Below are positions 5,628-6,702 of a stretch of DNA of 6,702 bases, piece after piece. The stretch's first letter is position 1; each line of letters opens with the position of its first letter. Both the position numbers and the translations under genes were made by a program. The DNA comes from an uncultured Eubacteriales bacterium (GTDB lineage: Bacteria; Bacillota; Clostridia; Oscillospirales; CAG-272): assembly GCA_934500855.1 (NCBI GenBank), contig CAKSUH010000088.1, forward strand, positions 1 through 6,702. Direction: 5' to 3'. Under the pieces are notes generated by a model. The model did no database searches. It worked only from the letters and a program-made list of their open reading frames with translations, and was not told the origin of the DNA.

Positions 5628-5636
5628 TGCTATAAT
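5628..5636 (+). promoter_or_regulatory. Extended -10 promoter of hprK
   Basis: TGCTATAAT is a perfect extended -10. At 17-bp spacing the hexamer is TTCCAT, a poor -35, consistent with extended -10 dependence. Transcription would start near 5643, leaving a leader of about 58 nt. The leader contains a small hairpin, GGGTCGG (5660-5666) with CCGTCCC (5674-5680) and a central T-T mismatch, just upstream of the AAAGGAG ribosome binding site (5684-5690). Confidence 0.65.
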
Positions 5637-5701
5637 ACAAAGGAACGGATACGGGGCGAGGGTCGGAAGGAAGCCGTCCCCCGAAAGGAGAGAGGGAGAG
5701 A

Positions 5702-6637
5702 ATGAAACAGGATTATAAAATCGCGCTGTCGAAAATCGTGGAGGAATTCCGCTTTGAGGTTCTGGTGCGCCCCGAGAAATTCGACGAAATCATGATCGAA
5801 ACGCCCGAGGTCAACCGCCCGGGTCTTGCTCTGGCGGGCTTTTACGGCGATTTCAAGGCGGAACGGATTCAGCTGATCGGGAAGGCGGAGACTTCGTATC
5901 TGCAGTCCATCGAGCCGAGCACCAAGCGCGTGATGCTGCAGAAATTTGTTGACGCGCATCCCGTTGCGATCCTGTACACGACCTCCCTGCCGGCGGATCA
6001 TGCGCTGATCGAGCGCGCCGAGCGGGAGCAGATTCCCGTTTTGCGGACCGACATCAAGACCAGTCCGATCATGTCCAGTCTCATAGCGTCACTGAACACC
6101 TACTTAGCGCCCCGCATCACGCGGCACGGCGGGCTTGTGGAGGTCTACGGCGAGGGCTTGCTTCTTCTGGGCGACAGCGGGGTCGGCAAGAGCGAGACGG
6201 CAATCGAGCTGGTCAAGCGCGGGCACCGTCTGATTGCGGATGACGCGGTGGAAATCAAGCGGGTATCGGAAAAAACGCTGATCGGCTCCGCGCCCGAGAT
6301 GATCCGCCACTATGTGGAGCTGCGCGGCATCGGCATTGTGGATGTGCGCCGCCTGTTCGGTATCGGTGCGGTCAAGGAGACCGAGCGGATCGATCTTGTG
6401 ATTCAGCTTGAAAACTGGGTGGAGGGCAAGATGTACGACCGTCTCGGAATGGAGGACGAAACGATCAACATTCTCGGCTTGAACATTCCGTGCGTGACGG
6501 TTCCGGTCCGTCCCGGGCGGAATCTTGCGATCATTCTGGAAATCGCCGCGATGAACAACCGTCAGAAAAAGATGGGCTTCAACACCGCTCTCGAATTCAA
6601 CAAGCGTCTCATGGAGCAGATGGGGATAAAGGAGTAA
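5702..6637 (+). CDS. hprK: HPr kinase/phosphorylase
   Basis: This bifunctional cytoplasmic enzyme phosphorylates HPr of the sugar phosphotransferase system on a serine (Ser46 in B. subtilis HPr) and reverses the reaction by phosphorolysis, setting carbon catabolite repression with CcpA. It has 311 residues, essentially the B. subtilis length. Seen: N-terminal domain (about 1-130); ARI-TRHGGLVEVYG (136-150) with the conserved His142; Walker A GDSGVGKS (157-164); acidic pair D180-D181; the HPrK signature ELRGIGIVDVRRLFG (206-220); and the C-terminal IPCVTVPVRPGRNLAIILE and AAMNNRQKKMG motifs. All key residues are present, so it should be active in both directions. The ATG at 5702 has purine-rich GAGGGAG directly upstream and AAAGGAG 11 nt upstream. 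It is divergent from the lipoprotein gene and ends 8 bp before a strong hairpin, so it may be monocistronic. Confidence 0.98.
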   Translation: MKQDYKIALSKIVEEFRFEVLVRPEKFDEIMIETPEVNRPGLALAGFYGDFKAERIQLIGKAETSYLQSIEPSTKRVMLQKFVDAHPVAILYTTSLPADHALIERAEREQIPVLRTDIKTSPIMSSLIASLNTYLAPRITRHGGLVEVYGEGLLLLGDSGVGKSETAIELVKRGHRLIADDAVEIKRVSEKTLIGSAPEMIRHYVELRGIGIVDVRRLFGIGAVKETERIDLVIQLENWVEGKMYDRLGMEDETINILGLNIPCVTVPVRPGRNLAIILEIAAMNNRQKKMGFNTALEFNKRLMEQMGIKE

Positions 6638-6645
6638 GAAGACAG

Positions 6646-6702
6646 AAAGACCTTGGAGGGGGAAGGGGACCCTTTCGGAGGGTCCCCTTCCCCCTCCAAA
6701 CC
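6646..6702 (+). terminator. Perfect 21-bp hairpin after hprK, terminator-like
   Basis: The arms 6653-6673 and 6679-6699 are exact reverse complements over 21 bp with a UUCGG loop (6674-6678), flanked by AAAGACC and ending CCAAACC at the window edge. It starts 8 bp after the hprK stop. It would block or stabilise the 3' end of the hprK transcript. No T-run follows within the window, so classical intrinsic termination cannot be confirmed. It is in the same orientation relative to its gene as the hairpin at 4551-4608. Confidence 0.7.

Overview
The window looks like chromosomal DNA from a GC-rich Firmicute, most likely a gut-type Clostridia lineage such as the Oscillospiraceae. The reasons are the rplI-dnaB-tilS-hpt gene order, a Gram-positive-type HPr kinase/phosphorylase whose length and motifs fit the low-GC Gram-positive family, strong GGAGG-type ribosome binding sites, extended -10 promoters, and intergenic DNA packed with palindromic repeats. 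The species cannot be named from this sequence alone.

Layout. Positions 1-3610 hold a leftward (minus-strand) operon read in the order rplI (ribosomal protein bL9), dnaB (replicative helicase), tilS (tRNA-Ile lysidine synthetase) and hpt (hypoxanthine phosphoribosyltransferase, cut by the window edge). The genes are tightly packed: 37 bp between rplI and dnaB, a 4-base GTGA overlap between dnaB and tilS, and a 26-bp overlap between tilS and hpt. A candidate extended -10 promoter inside tilS could give hpt extra transcription. Positions 3611-4621 contain no credible gene, only repeats: (a) three hairpins directly in front of rplI, (b) a palindrome-rich linker, (c) a 388-bp MITE-like element with 55-bp terminal inverted repeats and a 150-bp tandem duplication inside it, (d) a solitary variant of one end of that element, (e) a 118-nt long-hairpin element, and (f) a terminator-like hairpin just after the next gene. 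Positions 4622-5515 (minus) encode a lipoprotein with a SurA/PrsA-like layout but a degenerate parvulin domain. Across a 186-bp intergenic region with back-to-back promoters lies hprK (5702-6637, plus), followed by a perfect 21-bp hairpin that fills the end of the window.

How the genes fit together. rplI, dnaB, tilS and hpt are growth-related housekeeping genes (translation, replication, tRNA decoding, purine salvage). hprK is the sensor kinase/phosphorylase of carbon catabolite control. The lipoprotein probably acts outside the membrane in protein folding or as a non-catalytic chaperone. I found no defence system, CRISPR array, phage gene or transposase.

The most interesting material is the non-coding 1 kb between the lipoprotein gene and rplI. 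The two tandem 150-bp units differ at 17 positions, 16 of them transitions. Within one 36-nt imperfect hairpin, six of the seven differences fall at three mutually opposed positions, one a clean G-C to A-T compensatory swap. Separately, a hairpin family with fixed flanks (AAGACCTTGG ... CCAAACC) occurs three times, with stems that differ in sequence but remain paired.
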